Assembly (NCBI RefSeq): GCF_035961655.1
Contig: NZ_CP108393.1
Coordinates: 2,773,501-2,837,500, forward strand
Reading direction: 5' to 3'
Source of the DNA: Streptomyces sp. NBC_01317
Lineage (GTDB): Bacteria > Actinomycetota > Actinomycetes > Streptomycetales > Streptomycetaceae
Length of the DNA: 64,000 nt
Positions 33,420 through 43,253 of the stretch are shown here, piece after piece (within the stretch, counting starts at the first letter, position 1; the number at the start of each line of letters is the position of its first letter). Below the pieces are notes generated by a model. It worked only from the letters and a program-made list of their open reading frames with translations, did no database searches and was not told where the DNA came from. Both the position numbers and the translations under genes were made by a program.

Positions 33420-34438
33420 TGCTCCTCCTCCTGCTTCAGGATCAGGCGGAAGTAGAAGGACATGATGGCGATCAGCATCACGATGGTCAGTACGGAGATC
33501 GCGGCGGCGAGGCCGTAGCGGAACAGGCCCTGGCCGGTGATGTACGCGTACACGGGGAGGGTCTCGGACGCGTGGTCCGGACCGCCCAGGTTCATCGCGT
33601 ACACCTGCGCGAAGGCCTTGAAGACCCAGATGATCTCCAGGAACGTGGTGATCATGAAGAAGGGCCTGAGGTTCGGGAAGACCACCGACCAGAAGGTGCG
33701 CCAGCCGTTGGCGCCGTCCATCTTCGCGGCCTCGTACAGCTCGCTGCCGATGGTGGTGAGACCCGCGTACATGTTCAGCGCGACGAAGGGGATCGAGCCC
33801 CAGACGATCAGCAGCGTGACGATGACGAGGGTCGAGAAGCCGGTCTCGAACCAGTTGTGCTGTTCGTAGCCGGAGAATCCGAGGGTACGCAGCACCCAGT
33901 TCGCGACACCGAACTGCTCGTCGAAGAGCCACCGGAAGACGGTCACGGAGGCGACGATGGGCATGGCCCAGGCGAGCATGAGCGCGAGCGAGAGGACCAG
34001 GCGCATCTTGGTGCCGAGGCGGTTGAGCAGCACGCCGATCAGCGACCCGATGACCATGATCAGGAGGACGTTGGCGACCGTGAAGACCAGGCTGCGGACG
34101 ACGACGGTCCAGAAGTCCGGGTCCTTGAGCAGCTCCGTGTAGTTGTCGAAGCCGACCCATTCGGGGAGCCGGGTGATCAGTTCCTTCCTGTTGACCTGCT
34201 GGAAGGAGAGGATCACGTTCTTGACGAGCGGATAGAGGAGCAGCACCGCCATCGAGAGGACCGCGGGGGCGATCAGCAGGTACGGCACCAGCGCGCCGAG
34301 CCGGGAGCGTCTGCCGCGTGGAGGGGTGTGGATTTCCTGGGATCCGGTGGGGGGAGGCGGAGTCGTCGACTCCCCTGCCGCCCTTCCGGGCGCGTCCTCG
34401 GGTGCGGCGGTCACCGCTCCCTGGGAGTGCACGGTCAT
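33416..34438 (-). CDS. dasB: Chitobiose ABC transporter permease DasB
   Basis: A 340-residue MalF-type permease. A Pro/Thr-rich cytoplasmic leader of about 48 residues precedes the first membrane segment (LVPYLLIAPAVLSMAVLLLY), and the EAA loop is SELYEAAKMDGANGWRTF. The ATG at 34438 has GAGGAAAG upstream. It lies 132 bp after dasA, a gap common between solute-binding and permease genes. Partner of DasC. Confidence 0.93.
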   Translation of the reverse strand: MTVHSQGAVTAAPEDAPGRAAGESTTPPPPTGSQEIHTPPRGRRSRLGALVPYLLIAPAVLSMAVLLLYPLVKNVILSFQQVNRKELITRLPEWVGFDNYTELLKDPDFWTVVVRSLVFTVANVLLIMVIGSLIGVLLNRLGTKMRLVLSLALMLAWAMPIVASVTVFRWLFDEQFGVANWVLRTLGFSGYEQHNWFETGFSTLVIVTLLIVWGSIPFVALNMYAGLTTIGSELYEAAKMDGANGWRTFWSVVFPNLRPFFMITTFLEIIWVFKAFAQVYAMNLGGPDHASETLPVYAYITGQGLFRYGLAAAISVLTIVMLIAIMSFYFRLILKQEEEQ

Positions 34439-34570
34439 GGTCTTTCCTCGCGGTTCTGGGGCTCCCGCGCCCGGCCGGGCGCGACCCGCGGACGGCGGGC
34501 CGCTGTGCACGAACAGAACCCGGTGGCGCGGCCGGTGCAGAACACCGCCCGCACCACCGGGTGGTGACGA

Positions 34571-35857
34571 CTACTGCTGGTTGATGCGCTCGTCGATGAC
34601 CTTGTCGGCCGCTTCGCCGGCCTTCTTCGGGTCCTCACCGTTCAGAACCTTCGTCATGAAGTCCTTGATCGGGTTCGGCGCGGTCTCGACGTTCGCCCAG
34701 CCCGGGGTGACCGGGGTGATCTTGCCGACGGGCGCAGACTTGGCCATGGCCTCGGCGAACGAGGCCGCGGGGGGCGCGAACTGCGAGGCGTCGTTGTTCG
34801 GCAGCAGGGCGCCGCCGGTGGCCTCCGCGTACTTGGCCATCTGGGCCTTGCCCGCGGCGAGGGCCAGCCACTCCTTGGCGAGGTCCTTGTTCGGGGAGCG
34901 CTCGGCCACCGCGAGGTTGGAGCCGCCGAAGAAGACGGAGCCCGGCTTGTCGGCGGTCTTGCCCGGGATCGGGAAGTAGCCGAAGTCGGCGGTCTTGCCG
35001 GCCTTCTTGAGGGCGTCGATCGCGCCGCCGGCCTCCCAGCCGAGACCGATCCAGGACGCGACGTCACCCTTGGGCACGACGTCGGTGGACTGCTGAGGGG
35101 TCGCCTCGTCCTTGTCCTTGGGCGCGGTGGAGAACGACTGGAGTTCCTTGTAGAAGTTGATGGCGGCCGTGGCCTCGGGGGAGGCCAGGTTGCCCTTCCA
35201 CTGGTCGCCGTCCTTGACCGCGAGGTCGCTGCCCTCGTCCCAGACGAAGCCGGAGTACACGTACCAGCTCTGGCCGGGCAGGTAGATCGGCTGGACCTTC
35301 TTGTCCGACGCCTGGATCTTCTTGAGGCCGGCGATCCACTCGTCACGCGTGGTCGGCGGGGTCACCTTGGCCTTCTTGAAGATGGCCTTGTCGTAGATCA
35401 CGACGCGGCTGGCGGCGTACCAAGGGGCGGAGTACAGCTTTCCGTCCAGCTCGGTGGAGGCCAGCATGCCCTTGTTCCAGCCGTCGTAGCCGAGCGCCGC
35501 CTTGTCACCGGTGAGGTCCGCGAGACCGCCGGTGACCGCGTAGCCCGCGGTCTGGGTGTTGCCGAGTTCGAGAACGTCCGGCGGGGTGTCCTCGGAGAGG
35601 GCGGTGGTGACCTTCTCCTGGATGCCGTTCCACTGCTGGATCTCGACCTTGACCTTGACGCCCTTGTGGGCCGCCTCGAACTCCTTGTTGACACCCTTGA
35701 TCCAGGCGTCGGGGGCGGAGCCGTCCATGACCCAGACGGTCAGGTTCTTGCTGCCGCCGGCCTTGGTTTCGCTACCTTTGTCGTCGTCCGAACCACATGC
35801 GGCGATGCTGACCATCATGCCCGCGACACCTATCGCCGCGACGAGCTTGCGCTTCAC
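34571..35857 (-). CDS. dasA: Chitobiose-binding lipoprotein DasA
   Basis: A 428-residue family 1 sugar-binding lipoprotein. A signal peptide with a lipobox-like VSIAACG (Cys about residue 20) anchors it outside the membrane. The body shows KNLTVWVMDGSAPDAW at the N-lobe and GLGWEAGGAIDALKKAGK at the ligand side. The GTG has GAGGAGGG upstream. DasA is a primary DasR target and chitin uptake component; its loss alters development in S. coelicolor. Two DasR operators lie 88-126 bp upstream. Confidence 0.95.
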   Translation of the reverse strand: MKRKLVAAIGVAGMMVSIAACGSDDDKGSETKAGGSKNLTVWVMDGSAPDAWIKGVNKEFEAAHKGVKVKVEIQQWNGIQEKVTTALSEDTPPDVLELGNTQTAGYAVTGGLADLTGDKAALGYDGWNKGMLASTELDGKLYSAPWYAASRVVIYDKAIFKKAKVTPPTTRDEWIAGLKKIQASDKKVQPIYLPGQSWYVYSGFVWDEGSDLAVKDGDQWKGNLASPEATAAINFYKELQSFSTAPKDKDEATPQQSTDVVPKGDVASWIGLGWEAGGAIDALKKAGKTADFGYFPIPGKTADKPGSVFFGGSNLAVAERSPNKDLAKEWLALAAGKAQMAKYAEATGGALLPNNDASQFAPPAASFAEAMAKSAPVGKITPVTPGWANVETAPNPIKDFMTKVLNGEDPKKAGEAADKVIDERINQQ

Positions 35858-35944
35858 GCCACCCTCCTCAGGGATGCCTGCAACTGCTGCCCACCGCGAA
35901 GCCATACGACTAGTAGTGACTGTGGGGTCGGGGGCTTGGTCTTA

Positions 35945-35960
35945 AATGGTTTAGACCAGT
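35945..35960. promoter_or_regulatory. DasR operator (dre1) of dasA
   Basis: AATGGTTTAGACCAGT keeps the right half of the dre consensus perfectly (AGACCAGT), with one change in the left core (TGGTTTA for TGGTCTA). Confidence 0.85.
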
Positions 35961-35969
35961 ACCGGGAGC

Positions 35970-35983
35970 TTGGCCTAGACCTT
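35970..35983. promoter_or_regulatory. Second, weaker dre-like site in the dasA-dasR region
   Basis: TTGGCCTAGACCTT retains CCTAGACC but differs at outer positions. It lies 25 bp from dre1, and paired sites are known for dasA. A -10-like TATAAG at 36001-36006 for dasR is close by, so this site could also feed back on dasR. Confidence 0.6.
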
Positions 35984-36042
35984 TGGGGGTGTCAAGGGTG
36001 TATAAGAAGGACAGTCGCGTCCGTTATCGGACCGACACCTGA

Positions 36043-36903
<861 letters not shown>

Positions 36904-36910
36904 GCGACCG

Positions 36911-36948
36911 GTCGCGGTCTTCCCACGGCCGTCGCGGTCTTCCCACGG
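36911..36948 (+). repeat. 20-bp tandem duplication after dasR
   Basis: GTCGCGGTCTTCCCACGG occurs at 36911-36928 and again at 36931-36948, period 20 bp, in the gap before the DUF3311 gene. Could be slippage or a doubled binding site. Confidence 0.75.
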
Positions 36949-37027
36949 ACGGGGCCGTCCCCTAGATTTCCTGCGCGTTGCGAAAGCGATCAGCGAAACG
37001 GCGAGCAGTGAGGGGACGGAGCCGCGC

Positions 37028-37321
37028 ATGTCAGAAGCACCGCCAGCAGCACCTTCAGAAGCACCCGAGGAGAACCCTCCCCCCACGGTCACACCCTTAC
37101 GTGTGATCATCGCCTTCTGCCTGGTCGCGCCCTTCGTGGCGCTGCTCTGGGTGAGTTCGTACGCGCGGACCGATCCGGCGTTCATCGGCATCCCGTTCTT
37201 CTACTGGTACCAGATGCTCTGGGTCGTCGTGTCGGCCGTGCTGACGATGATCGCCTTCCAGCTGTGGCGGCGTGACCAGCGCGCCCGTACGGGATCCCGC
37301 GCGGGAGGTGCGTCGCGATGA
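37028..37321 (+). CDS. DUF3311 membrane protein, partner of the MctP permease
   Basis: A 97-residue protein with a Pro-rich leader and two membrane segments (about 24-45 and 58-80; FFYWYQMLWVV is characteristic). DUF3311 genes nearly always precede a sodium:solute symporter gene, here with a 4-nt ATGA overlap. It probably forms a small subunit or assembly factor of the symporter, as in other two-part SSS systems. Confidence 0.88.
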   Translation: MSEAPPAAPSEAPEENPPPTVTPLRVIIAFCLVAPFVALLWVSSYARTDPAFIGIPFFYWYQMLWVVVSAVLTMIAFQLWRRDQRARTGSRAGGASR

Positions 37322-38952
37322 ACGACGGTGTGAACGGCGTCGCGCTCGGCGTCTTCATCTTCTTCTTCCTGGCCGTCACGGTCATGGGCTTCCTCGCGGC
37401 GCGCTGGCGCCGGGCGGAGAACGAACAGAGTCTCGACGAATGGGGCCTGGGCGGACGGTCGTTCGGCACGTGGGTCACCTGGTTCCTGCTCGGCGGCGAC
37501 CTCTACACGGCGTACACCTTCGTGGCCGTGCCGGCGGCGATCTACGCGGCGGGCGCGGCGGGCTTCTTCGCGGTGCCGTACACAATCCTCGTCTATCCGC
37601 TCATCTTCACCTTCCTGCCCCGGCTCTGGTCGGTGTCGCACAAGCACGGGTATGTGACCACCTCGGACTTCGTCAGAGGCCGGTTCGGCTCGAAGGGTCT
37701 TTCGCTGGCGGTCGCCGTGACCGGCATCCTCGCGACCATGCCGTACATCGCGCTGCAACTGGTGGGGATCCAGGCGGTGCTGGACGTGATGGGCGTCGGC
37801 GGCGGCGAGGACACGAACTGGTTCGTGAAGGACCTGCCGCTGCTGATCGCGTTCGCCGTGCTCGCCGCGTACACGTACTCGTCGGGGCTGCGGGCGCCCG
37901 CGCTGATCGCGTTCGTGAAGGACACCCTGATCTATCTGGTGATCATCGTGGCCATCATCTACATCCCGGTCAAACTGGGCGGATTCGACGACATCTTCGC
38001 GAAGGCGGGCGACGCGTTCGCGCAGAAGAACCCGGCGACCGGGGCGCCACGCGGCGCGCTCGCGCCGGGCGAGGCCCAGCAGTGGGGTTACGCGACGCTC
38101 GCGCTCGGCTCGGCGCTCGCGCTCTTCATGTATCCGCACTCGGTCACGGCGACGCTCTCCAGCCGCAGCCGTGAGGTGATCCGGCGCAACACCACGATCC
38201 TGCCGCTGTATTCACTGATGCTGGGCCTGCTGGCGCTGCTCGGCTTCATGGCGATCGCGGCCGGGGTGAAGGTCGACAACGGGCAGCTGGCGATCCCGCA
38301 GCTCTTCGAGAACATGTTCCCCGACTGGTTCGCGGGGGTCGCCTTCGCGGCGATCGGCATCGGGGCGCTGGTGCCGGCCGCGATCATGTCGATCGCGGCG
38401 GCGAATCTGTTCACCCGCAACATCTACAAGGACTTCATCAAACCGGACGCGACCCCCGCGCAGGAGACGAAGGTCTCCAAGCTGGTGTCGCTGCTGGTGA
38501 AGGTGGGGGCGCTGGCCTTCGTCCTGACGATGGACAAGACGGTCGCGATCAACTTCCAGCTGCTGGGCGGAATCTGGATCCTCCAGACGATGCCGGCCCT
38601 GGTCGGCGGCCTGTTCACCCGCTGGTTCCACCGCTGGGCGCTGCTCACGGGATGGGCGGTGGGCATGCTGTACGGCACGATTGCGGCGTACGGCGTCGCG
38701 AGCCCGACGCAGGCGCACTTCGGCGGCTCCTCGAAGGAGATCCCCGGCATCGGCGAGATCGGCTACATCGGCCTGACGGCGTTTGTGCTGAACCTGGTGG
38801 TGAGCGTGGTCCTGACCTTCGTCTTCAAGGCCGCCAAGGCCCCGGAGGGCGTGGACGAGACGAGCCCGTCGGACTACACGGCGGACATCGGCGACCCGGG
38901 CGTGAAGAAGGATCTGCCACTGACCCCGGCGGACCCGGACCCCGTGCGCTGA
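37318..38952 (+). CDS. mctP: Monocarboxylate uptake permease, sodium:solute symporter family
   Basis: A 544-residue SSS-family transporter with 13 or so membrane segments. SLDEWGLGGRSFGTWVTWFLLGGDLYT near the N-terminus and GALVPAAIMSIAAANLFTRN in the middle (sodium-site region) are typical. MctP-type carriers take up acetate, propionate, pyruvate or lactate with Na+ or H+. The start overlaps the DUF3311 stop. The C-terminal 40 residues are charged and cytoplasmic. The exact substrate is inferred from the family only. Confidence 0.87.
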   Translation: MNDGVNGVALGVFIFFFLAVTVMGFLAARWRRAENEQSLDEWGLGGRSFGTWVTWFLLGGDLYTAYTFVAVPAAIYAAGAAGFFAVPYTILVYPLIFTFLPRLWSVSHKHGYVTTSDFVRGRFGSKGLSLAVAVTGILATMPYIALQLVGIQAVLDVMGVGGGEDTNWFVKDLPLLIAFAVLAAYTYSSGLRAPALIAFVKDTLIYLVIIVAIIYIPVKLGGFDDIFAKAGDAFAQKNPATGAPRGALAPGEAQQWGYATLALGSALALFMYPHSVTATLSSRSREVIRRNTTILPLYSLMLGLLALLGFMAIAAGVKVDNGQLAIPQLFENMFPDWFAGVAFAAIGIGALVPAAIMSIAAANLFTRNIYKDFIKPDATPAQETKVSKLVSLLVKVGALAFVLTMDKTVAINFQLLGGIWILQTMPALVGGLFTRWFHRWALLTGWAVGMLYGTIAAYGVASPTQAHFGGSSKEIPGIGEIGYIGLTAFVLNLVVSVVLTFVFKAAKAPEGVDETSPSDYTADIGDPGVKKDLPLTPADPDPVR

Positions 38953-38976
38953 CGGGCCGTACGAAAGCAGCATCCA

Positions 38977-39008
38977 GGACGGGCCGCCGGAACTCCGGCG
39001 GCCCGTCC
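38977..39008. terminator. Terminator between mctP and the broken Uma2 gene
   Basis: A perfect 14-bp stem GGACGGGCCGCCGG/CCGGCGGCCCGTCC with loop AACT. Confidence 0.82.
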
Positions 39009-39012
39009 GTCG

Positions 39013-39390
39013 TCAGCGCACCCATTCCTTGAGCTGCTCGGTCTCCAGGGTGATCCCCACGGGGTCGGGGAGGCTGACGTCCTTGCCGAACGGCACCGTG
39101 TGCGCGATTTCGTAGCGGGTGGCGTTCGGCTCGCTGTAGACCGTCACCTCGCAACTGTCCCGGTCGATCAGCAGATAGACCGGGATCCCGGTCTCCGCGT
39201 AGGCACGCGGCTTCTGCACGCGGTCCCGCTCGTCGGTTCCGAGTCGTACGAGGTGACTTCGACGGCCATCAGGACGGGGGCGGGGTCGGCCCATTCGCCT
39301 TGGCCGGTGAAGGCGTCGGCGGGGGCGAGGGTGCCGTCCGGGCGAGCTCGCCCGGCCCTGTCGACCTGGTGCCAACCGGTTCTCGTGTGC
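39013..39390 (-). pseudogene. Truncated, frameshifted Uma2-family nuclease gene
   Basis: The 3' part encodes the end of a Uma2 (DUF820, restriction-endonuclease-like) protein in one frame: DERDRVQKPRAYAETGIPVY, then LLIDRDSCEVTVYSEP. Upstream of about 39240 the homologous sequence continues in another frame (GRARPDGTLAPADAF, EWADPAPVLMAVEVTSYDS), so one base is missing at TCGGAACCGAC. Before that the frame meets a stop, and the first 50-60 family residues are absent. It is therefore both 5'-truncated and frameshifted, unless a sequencing error explains the shift. Many Streptomyces carry multiple Uma2 copies. It abuts the nrd control region. Confidence 0.78.
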
Positions 39391-39464
39391 TGTCACAGGG
39401 CGGCCTCCTCGTCTCCGGGACCATAGTGGAGGACTCCGACATCCATGGGGCGAAGTGGGGCGCG

Positions 39465-39480
39465 ACACAACATCTAGGGG
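39465..39480. promoter_or_regulatory. NrdR box 1
   Basis: ACACAACATCTAGGGG resembles the 16-bp NrdR box. Its ACATCT core lies 32 bp, three helical turns, from the inverted core of box 2, the spacing NrdR requires. It sits just upstream of the predicted -35. Confidence 0.65.
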
Positions 39481-39484
39481 GTGC

Positions 39485-39513
39485 TTCACCGTGCGCCCCC
39501 CAGATGTATGCTC
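39485..39513 (+). promoter_or_regulatory. nrdA promoter
   Basis: TTCACC (39485-39490) and TATGCT (39508-39513) are separated by 17 bp and would start RNA near 39519-39520, immediately before the riboswitch. Confidence 0.55.
39497..39512. promoter_or_regulatory. NrdR box 2
   Basis: CCCCCAGATGTATGCT; its complement AGCATACATCTGGGGG matches box 1 at ACATCT and GGGG. It overlaps the predicted -10, so NrdR binding would block the promoter when dATP is high. Confidence 0.6.
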
Positions 39514-39518
39514 AACCT

Positions 39519-39680
39519 CGTTGTCGACGCAGGGGAATCCGGTGGGAATCCGGAACTGTCCCGCAACGGTCTGCTGTGGTGTGCTTTGTCATACCCGTGA
39601 GTCCGAACACCTGCCGGCAGCGCATCCGGCTCGACCGAACCGGGTGCCAGGACGTCCGGGCCCCGAGGCTGGGCCGGAGA
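39519..39680 (+). ncRNA. Cobalamin riboswitch of the nrdABS operon
   Basis: The signature core GGTGGGAATCCGGAACTGTC, followed by CCGCAAC, lies at 39541-39567, and AGTCCGAACACCTGCCGGC at 39600-39618; these are the conserved cobalamin-riboswitch blocks. The expression platform includes a hairpin TCCGGGCCC/GGGCCGGA (one bulge) at 39655-39678. S. coelicolor nrdABS is repressed by vitamin B12 through such an element, letting the B12-dependent class II reductase take over. Boundaries are approximate. Confidence 0.9.
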
Positions 39681-39777
39681 CGCCGTGGTTCGTGCTGCCC
39701 GGAGACGGGTGAGTGGCGGATCCGCGCGCCCCCGCTTCCCCGCCGACGGCCCAGAGCCGAGCGAGGGAGAGCACCAC

Positions 39778-42225
39778 GTGACCATCGCGCCAGCCGATCC
39801 GGCTTCAGGCATCTCCGAGGTCTCCGCACAGGTGACCGACGGACCCGGGACCGCGTTGCTGCGGCTCCTGACCGACCTGACCGCCGATCTGCCCGACACC
39901 GACCCAGGACGCGTCGCCGGCGCCGCGCTGCGTGGCCGCAATGCCCGGTCGGACGAGGCCGAGCTGCGCGAGCTCGCCACCGAGGCGGCCGCGGGGCTCA
40001 TCTCCGAGGACCCGGCCTACTCCCGGCTCGCCGCCCGGCTGCTCACCCGTACCATCGCCGAAGAGGCCGCGAGCCAGGGCGCCGTGGCGTTCTCCGCGTC
40101 CGTCGCGGTGGGGCACCGCGAGGGCCTGATCGCGGACCGCACGGCCGACTTCGTCGCGCTGCACGCCGACTTCCTGGACGCGCTGATCGACCCGGACGCC
40201 GACGACCGCTTCGGCTACTTCGGGCTCCGTACCCTCTTCAGCCGGTACCTGCTCCGCCACCCCCTCACCCGCAAGGTCATCGAGACCCCCCAGCACTTCA
40301 TGCTGCGCGTCGGCGCCGGTCTCGCCGAGGACACCAGCGTCCGCGCGCTGGACGAGGTCGCCTCCCTCTACCGCCTGATGAGCCGCCTGGACTACCTCCC
40401 GTCCTCGCCGACGCTCTTCAACTCCGGTACGCGCCACCCGCAGATGTCCTCCTGCTACCTGCTGGACTCCCCGCTGGACGAGCTGGACTCGATCTACGAC
40501 CGCTACCACCAGGTGGCGCGCCTGTCGAAGCACGCGGGCGGCATCGGCCTCTCGTACTCCCGCATCCGCTCGCGCGGCTCACTGATCCGCGGCACGAACG
40601 GGCACTCGAACGGCATCGTCCCGTTCCTGCGGACCCTGGACTCCTCGGTCGCGGCGGTCAACCAGGGCGGCCGGCGCAAGGGCGCGGCCTGTGTCTACCT
40701 GGAGACCTGGCACGCGGACCTGGAGGAGTTCCTGGAACTGCGCGACAACACCGGTGAGGAAGCCCGCCGCACGCACAACCTGAACCTCGCCCACTGGATC
40801 CCGGACGAGTTCATGCGCCGCGTCGACGCGGACGGCGAGTGGTCGCTGTTCTCCCCCGCCGACGTCCCGGAGTTCGTGGACCTGTGGGGCGACGAGTTCG
40901 ACGCCGCGTACCGCGAGGCGGAGGCCGCGGGCCTGGCGCGGAAGACCATCCCGGCCCGTGAGCTGTACGGCCGCATGATGCGTACCCTCGCCCAGACCGG
41001 CAACGGCTGGATGACCTTCAAGGACGCGTCGAACCGTACGGCCAACCAGACGGCCCTGCCCGGCAAGGTCGTCCACTCCTCCAACCTCTGCACGGAGATC
41101 CTGGAGGTCACGGACGACGGCGAGACGGCCGTCTGCAACCTCGGCTCGGTCAACCTCGGCGCCTTCGTGCTCGATTCGGGCGAGATCGACTGGGAGCGGC
41201 TGGACGAGACCGTCCGTACGGCCGTCACCTTCCTCGACCGGGTCGTGGACATCAACTTCTACCCGACCGAGCAGGCCGGCCGCTCCAACGCCAAGTGGCG
41301 TCCGGTGGGCCTGGGCGCGATGGGCCTCCAGGACGTCTTCTTCAAGAAGCGCCTGCCGTTCGACTCCGCCGAGGCGGCCGCGCTCTCCACGAAGATCGCC
41401 GAGCGGATCATGCTCGCCGCGTACGAGGCGTCCTGCGCGCTCGCCGAGCGCAACGGGCCGCTCCCGGCCTGGTCGGAGACCCGTACCGCCGCCGGCGTGC
41501 TGCACCCCGACCACTACGACGTCGAGCTGAACTGGCCGGAGCGCTGGGACGCGCTGCGCGCCCGCGTCGCGAAGAGCGGCATGCGCAACTCCCTGCTCCT
41601 CGCGATCGCGCCGACGGCGACCATCGCGTCGATCGCGGGCGTGTACGAGTGCATCGAGCCGCAGGTCTCCAACCTCTTCAAGCGCGAGACGCTGTCGGGG
41701 GAGTTCCTCCAGGTCAACTCGTACCTGGTGCAGGAGCTCAAGGACCTGGGCGTCTGGGACGCGCAGACGCGCGAGGCGCTGCGCGAGTCCAGCGGCTCGG
41801 TGGCCGGCTTCACCTGGATCCCGGCGGAGGTGCGCGAGCTGTACCGCACGGCGTGGGAGATCCCGCAGCGCGGTCTGATCGACATGGCGGCGGCCCGTAC
41901 GCCGTTCCTCGACCAGAGCCAGTCGCTGAACCTGTTCCTGGAGACGCCGACCATCGGGAAGCTCAGCTCGATGTACGCGTACGCCTGGAAGAAGGGCCTC
42001 AAGACCACGTACTACCTGCGTTCGCGCCCCGCGACGCGCATCGCCCGCGCGGCGGGCGGCGCCCAGGCGGCGGCCACCGTGCCGGCGCCGGCCACCGCGG
42101 CCGCTACCGCCGCCACCATCCCGCTCCAGCAGGCGTCCCCGGCCCCCGCGAACCCGATGGTCCCGGACGCGGACGCGATCGCCTGCTCCCTGGAGAACCC
42201 CGAGTCCTGCGAGGCCTGCCAGTAA
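39778..42225 (+). CDS. nrdA: Class Ia ribonucleotide reductase large subunit
   Basis: An 815-residue R1 subunit that reduces ribonucleoside diphosphates. Redox Cys are in QMSSCYLLDSP and ETAVCNLGSVNL, the thiyl-radical Cys in VHSSNLCTEIL, the radical-relay tyrosines in KTTYYLRSRP, and the C-terminal shuttle is ESCEACQ. An Ala/Pro-rich linker (about 765-795) joins core and tail. The GTG at 39778 has GAGGGAG upstream. Its stop overlaps the nrdB ATG by 1 nt. Known as nrdL in some Streptomyces literature. Confidence 0.96.
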   Translation: MTIAPADPASGISEVSAQVTDGPGTALLRLLTDLTADLPDTDPGRVAGAALRGRNARSDEAELRELATEAAAGLISEDPAYSRLAARLLTRTIAEEAASQGAVAFSASVAVGHREGLIADRTADFVALHADFLDALIDPDADDRFGYFGLRTLFSRYLLRHPLTRKVIETPQHFMLRVGAGLAEDTSVRALDEVASLYRLMSRLDYLPSSPTLFNSGTRHPQMSSCYLLDSPLDELDSIYDRYHQVARLSKHAGGIGLSYSRIRSRGSLIRGTNGHSNGIVPFLRTLDSSVAAVNQGGRRKGAACVYLETWHADLEEFLELRDNTGEEARRTHNLNLAHWIPDEFMRRVDADGEWSLFSPADVPEFVDLWGDEFDAAYREAEAAGLARKTIPARELYGRMMRTLAQTGNGWMTFKDASNRTANQTALPGKVVHSSNLCTEILEVTDDGETAVCNLGSVNLGAFVLDSGEIDWERLDETVRTAVTFLDRVVDINFYPTEQAGRSNAKWRPVGLGAMGLQDVFFKKRLPFDSAEAAALSTKIAERIMLAAYEASCALAERNGPLPAWSETRTAAGVLHPDHYDVELNWPERWDALRARVAKSGMRNSLLLAIAPTATIASIAGVYECIEPQVSNLFKRETLSGEFLQVNSYLVQELKDLGVWDAQTREALRESSGSVAGFTWIPAEVRELYRTAWEIPQRGLIDMAAARTPFLDQSQSLNLFLETPTIGKLSSMYAYAWKKGLKTTYYLRSRPATRIARAAGGAQAAATVPAPATAAATAATIPLQQASPAPANPMVPDADAIACSLENPESCEACQ

Positions 42226-43253
42226 TGAGTTCCACCGAGAAGAGCCCCGCCGAGAAGAACCTGCTCGACCCGGGCTTCGAGCTGACCCTGCGTCCCATGC
42301 GCTACCCGGACTTCTACGAGCGCTACCGCGACGCGATCAAAAACACCTGGTCGGTGGAGGAGGTCGACCTCCACTCCGACGTCGCCGACCTCGCCAAGCT
42401 CTCCCCCGGCGAGCAGCACATGATCGGCCGGCTCGTCGCGTTCTTCGCGACGGGCGACTCGATCGTGTCGAACAACCTGGTGCTGACGCTCTACAAGCAC
42501 ATCAACTCCCCCGAGGCGCGGCTGTACCTGTCCCGCCAGCTCTTCGAGGAGGCCGTGCACGTCCAGTTCTACCTGACGCTGCTCGACACCTATCTGCCCG
42601 ACCCGGACGACCGCGCGGCGGCCTTCGACGCGGTGGAGGAGATCCCGTCGATCCGCGAGAAGGCGCAGTTCTGCTTCCGCTGGATGGACTCGGTGGAGAA
42701 GATCGACCGCCTGGAGACGAAGGCGGACCGCCGCCGCTTCCTGCTCAACCTGATCTGCTTCGCGGCGTGCATCGAGGGGCTGTTCTTCTACGGAGCCTTC
42801 GCGTACGTGTACTGGTTCCGCTCGCGCGGTCTGCTGCACGGCCTGGCCACCGGCACCAACTGGGTGTTCCGGGACGAGACGATGCACATGAACTTCGCCT
42901 TCGAGGTGGTCGACACCGTACGCAAGGAGGAGCCGGAGCTGTTCGACGACGCGCTCCAGCAGCAGGTCACGGACATGCTGAAGGAGGCCGTAGAGGCGGA
43001 GTTGCAGTTCGGCCGCGACCTGTGCGGCGACGGCCTGCCGGGCATGAACACGGAGTCGATGCGCGAGTACCTCCAGTGCGTCGCCGACCAGCGGCTCCAG
43101 CGGCTGGGCTTCGCGCCGGTGTACGGCTCGGAGAATCCGTTCTCCTTCATGGAGCTCCAGGGCGTCCAGGAACTGACCAACTTCTTCGAACGCCGCCCGT
43201 CGGCGTACCAGGTGGCGGTGGAGGGGTCGGTCGCGTTCGACGACGACTTCTAG
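42225..43253 (+). CDS. nrdB: Class Ia ribonucleotide reductase small subunit
   Basis: A 342-residue R2 subunit. Di-metal ligands appear in ATGDSIVSNN (Asp), FEEAVHVQFY (Glu, His), IEGLFFYGAF (Glu) and RDETMHMNF (Glu, His). The radical Tyr is four residues after the first His (HVQFY), so this is a tyrosyl-radical, not Phe-type (class Ic), subunit. The C-terminal tail AVEGSVAFDDDF docks on NrdA. Overlaps the nrdA stop by 1 nt. Confidence 0.96.
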   Translation: MSSTEKSPAEKNLLDPGFELTLRPMRYPDFYERYRDAIKNTWSVEEVDLHSDVADLAKLSPGEQHMIGRLVAFFATGDSIVSNNLVLTLYKHINSPEARLYLSRQLFEEAVHVQFYLTLLDTYLPDPDDRAAAFDAVEEIPSIREKAQFCFRWMDSVEKIDRLETKADRRRFLLNLICFAACIEGLFFYGAFAYVYWFRSRGLLHGLATGTNWVFRDETMHMNFAFEVVDTVRKEEPELFDDALQQQVTDMLKEAVEAELQFGRDLCGDGLPGMNTESMREYLQCVADQRLQRLGFAPVYGSENPFSFMELQGVQELTNFFERRPSAYQVAVEGSVAFDDDF

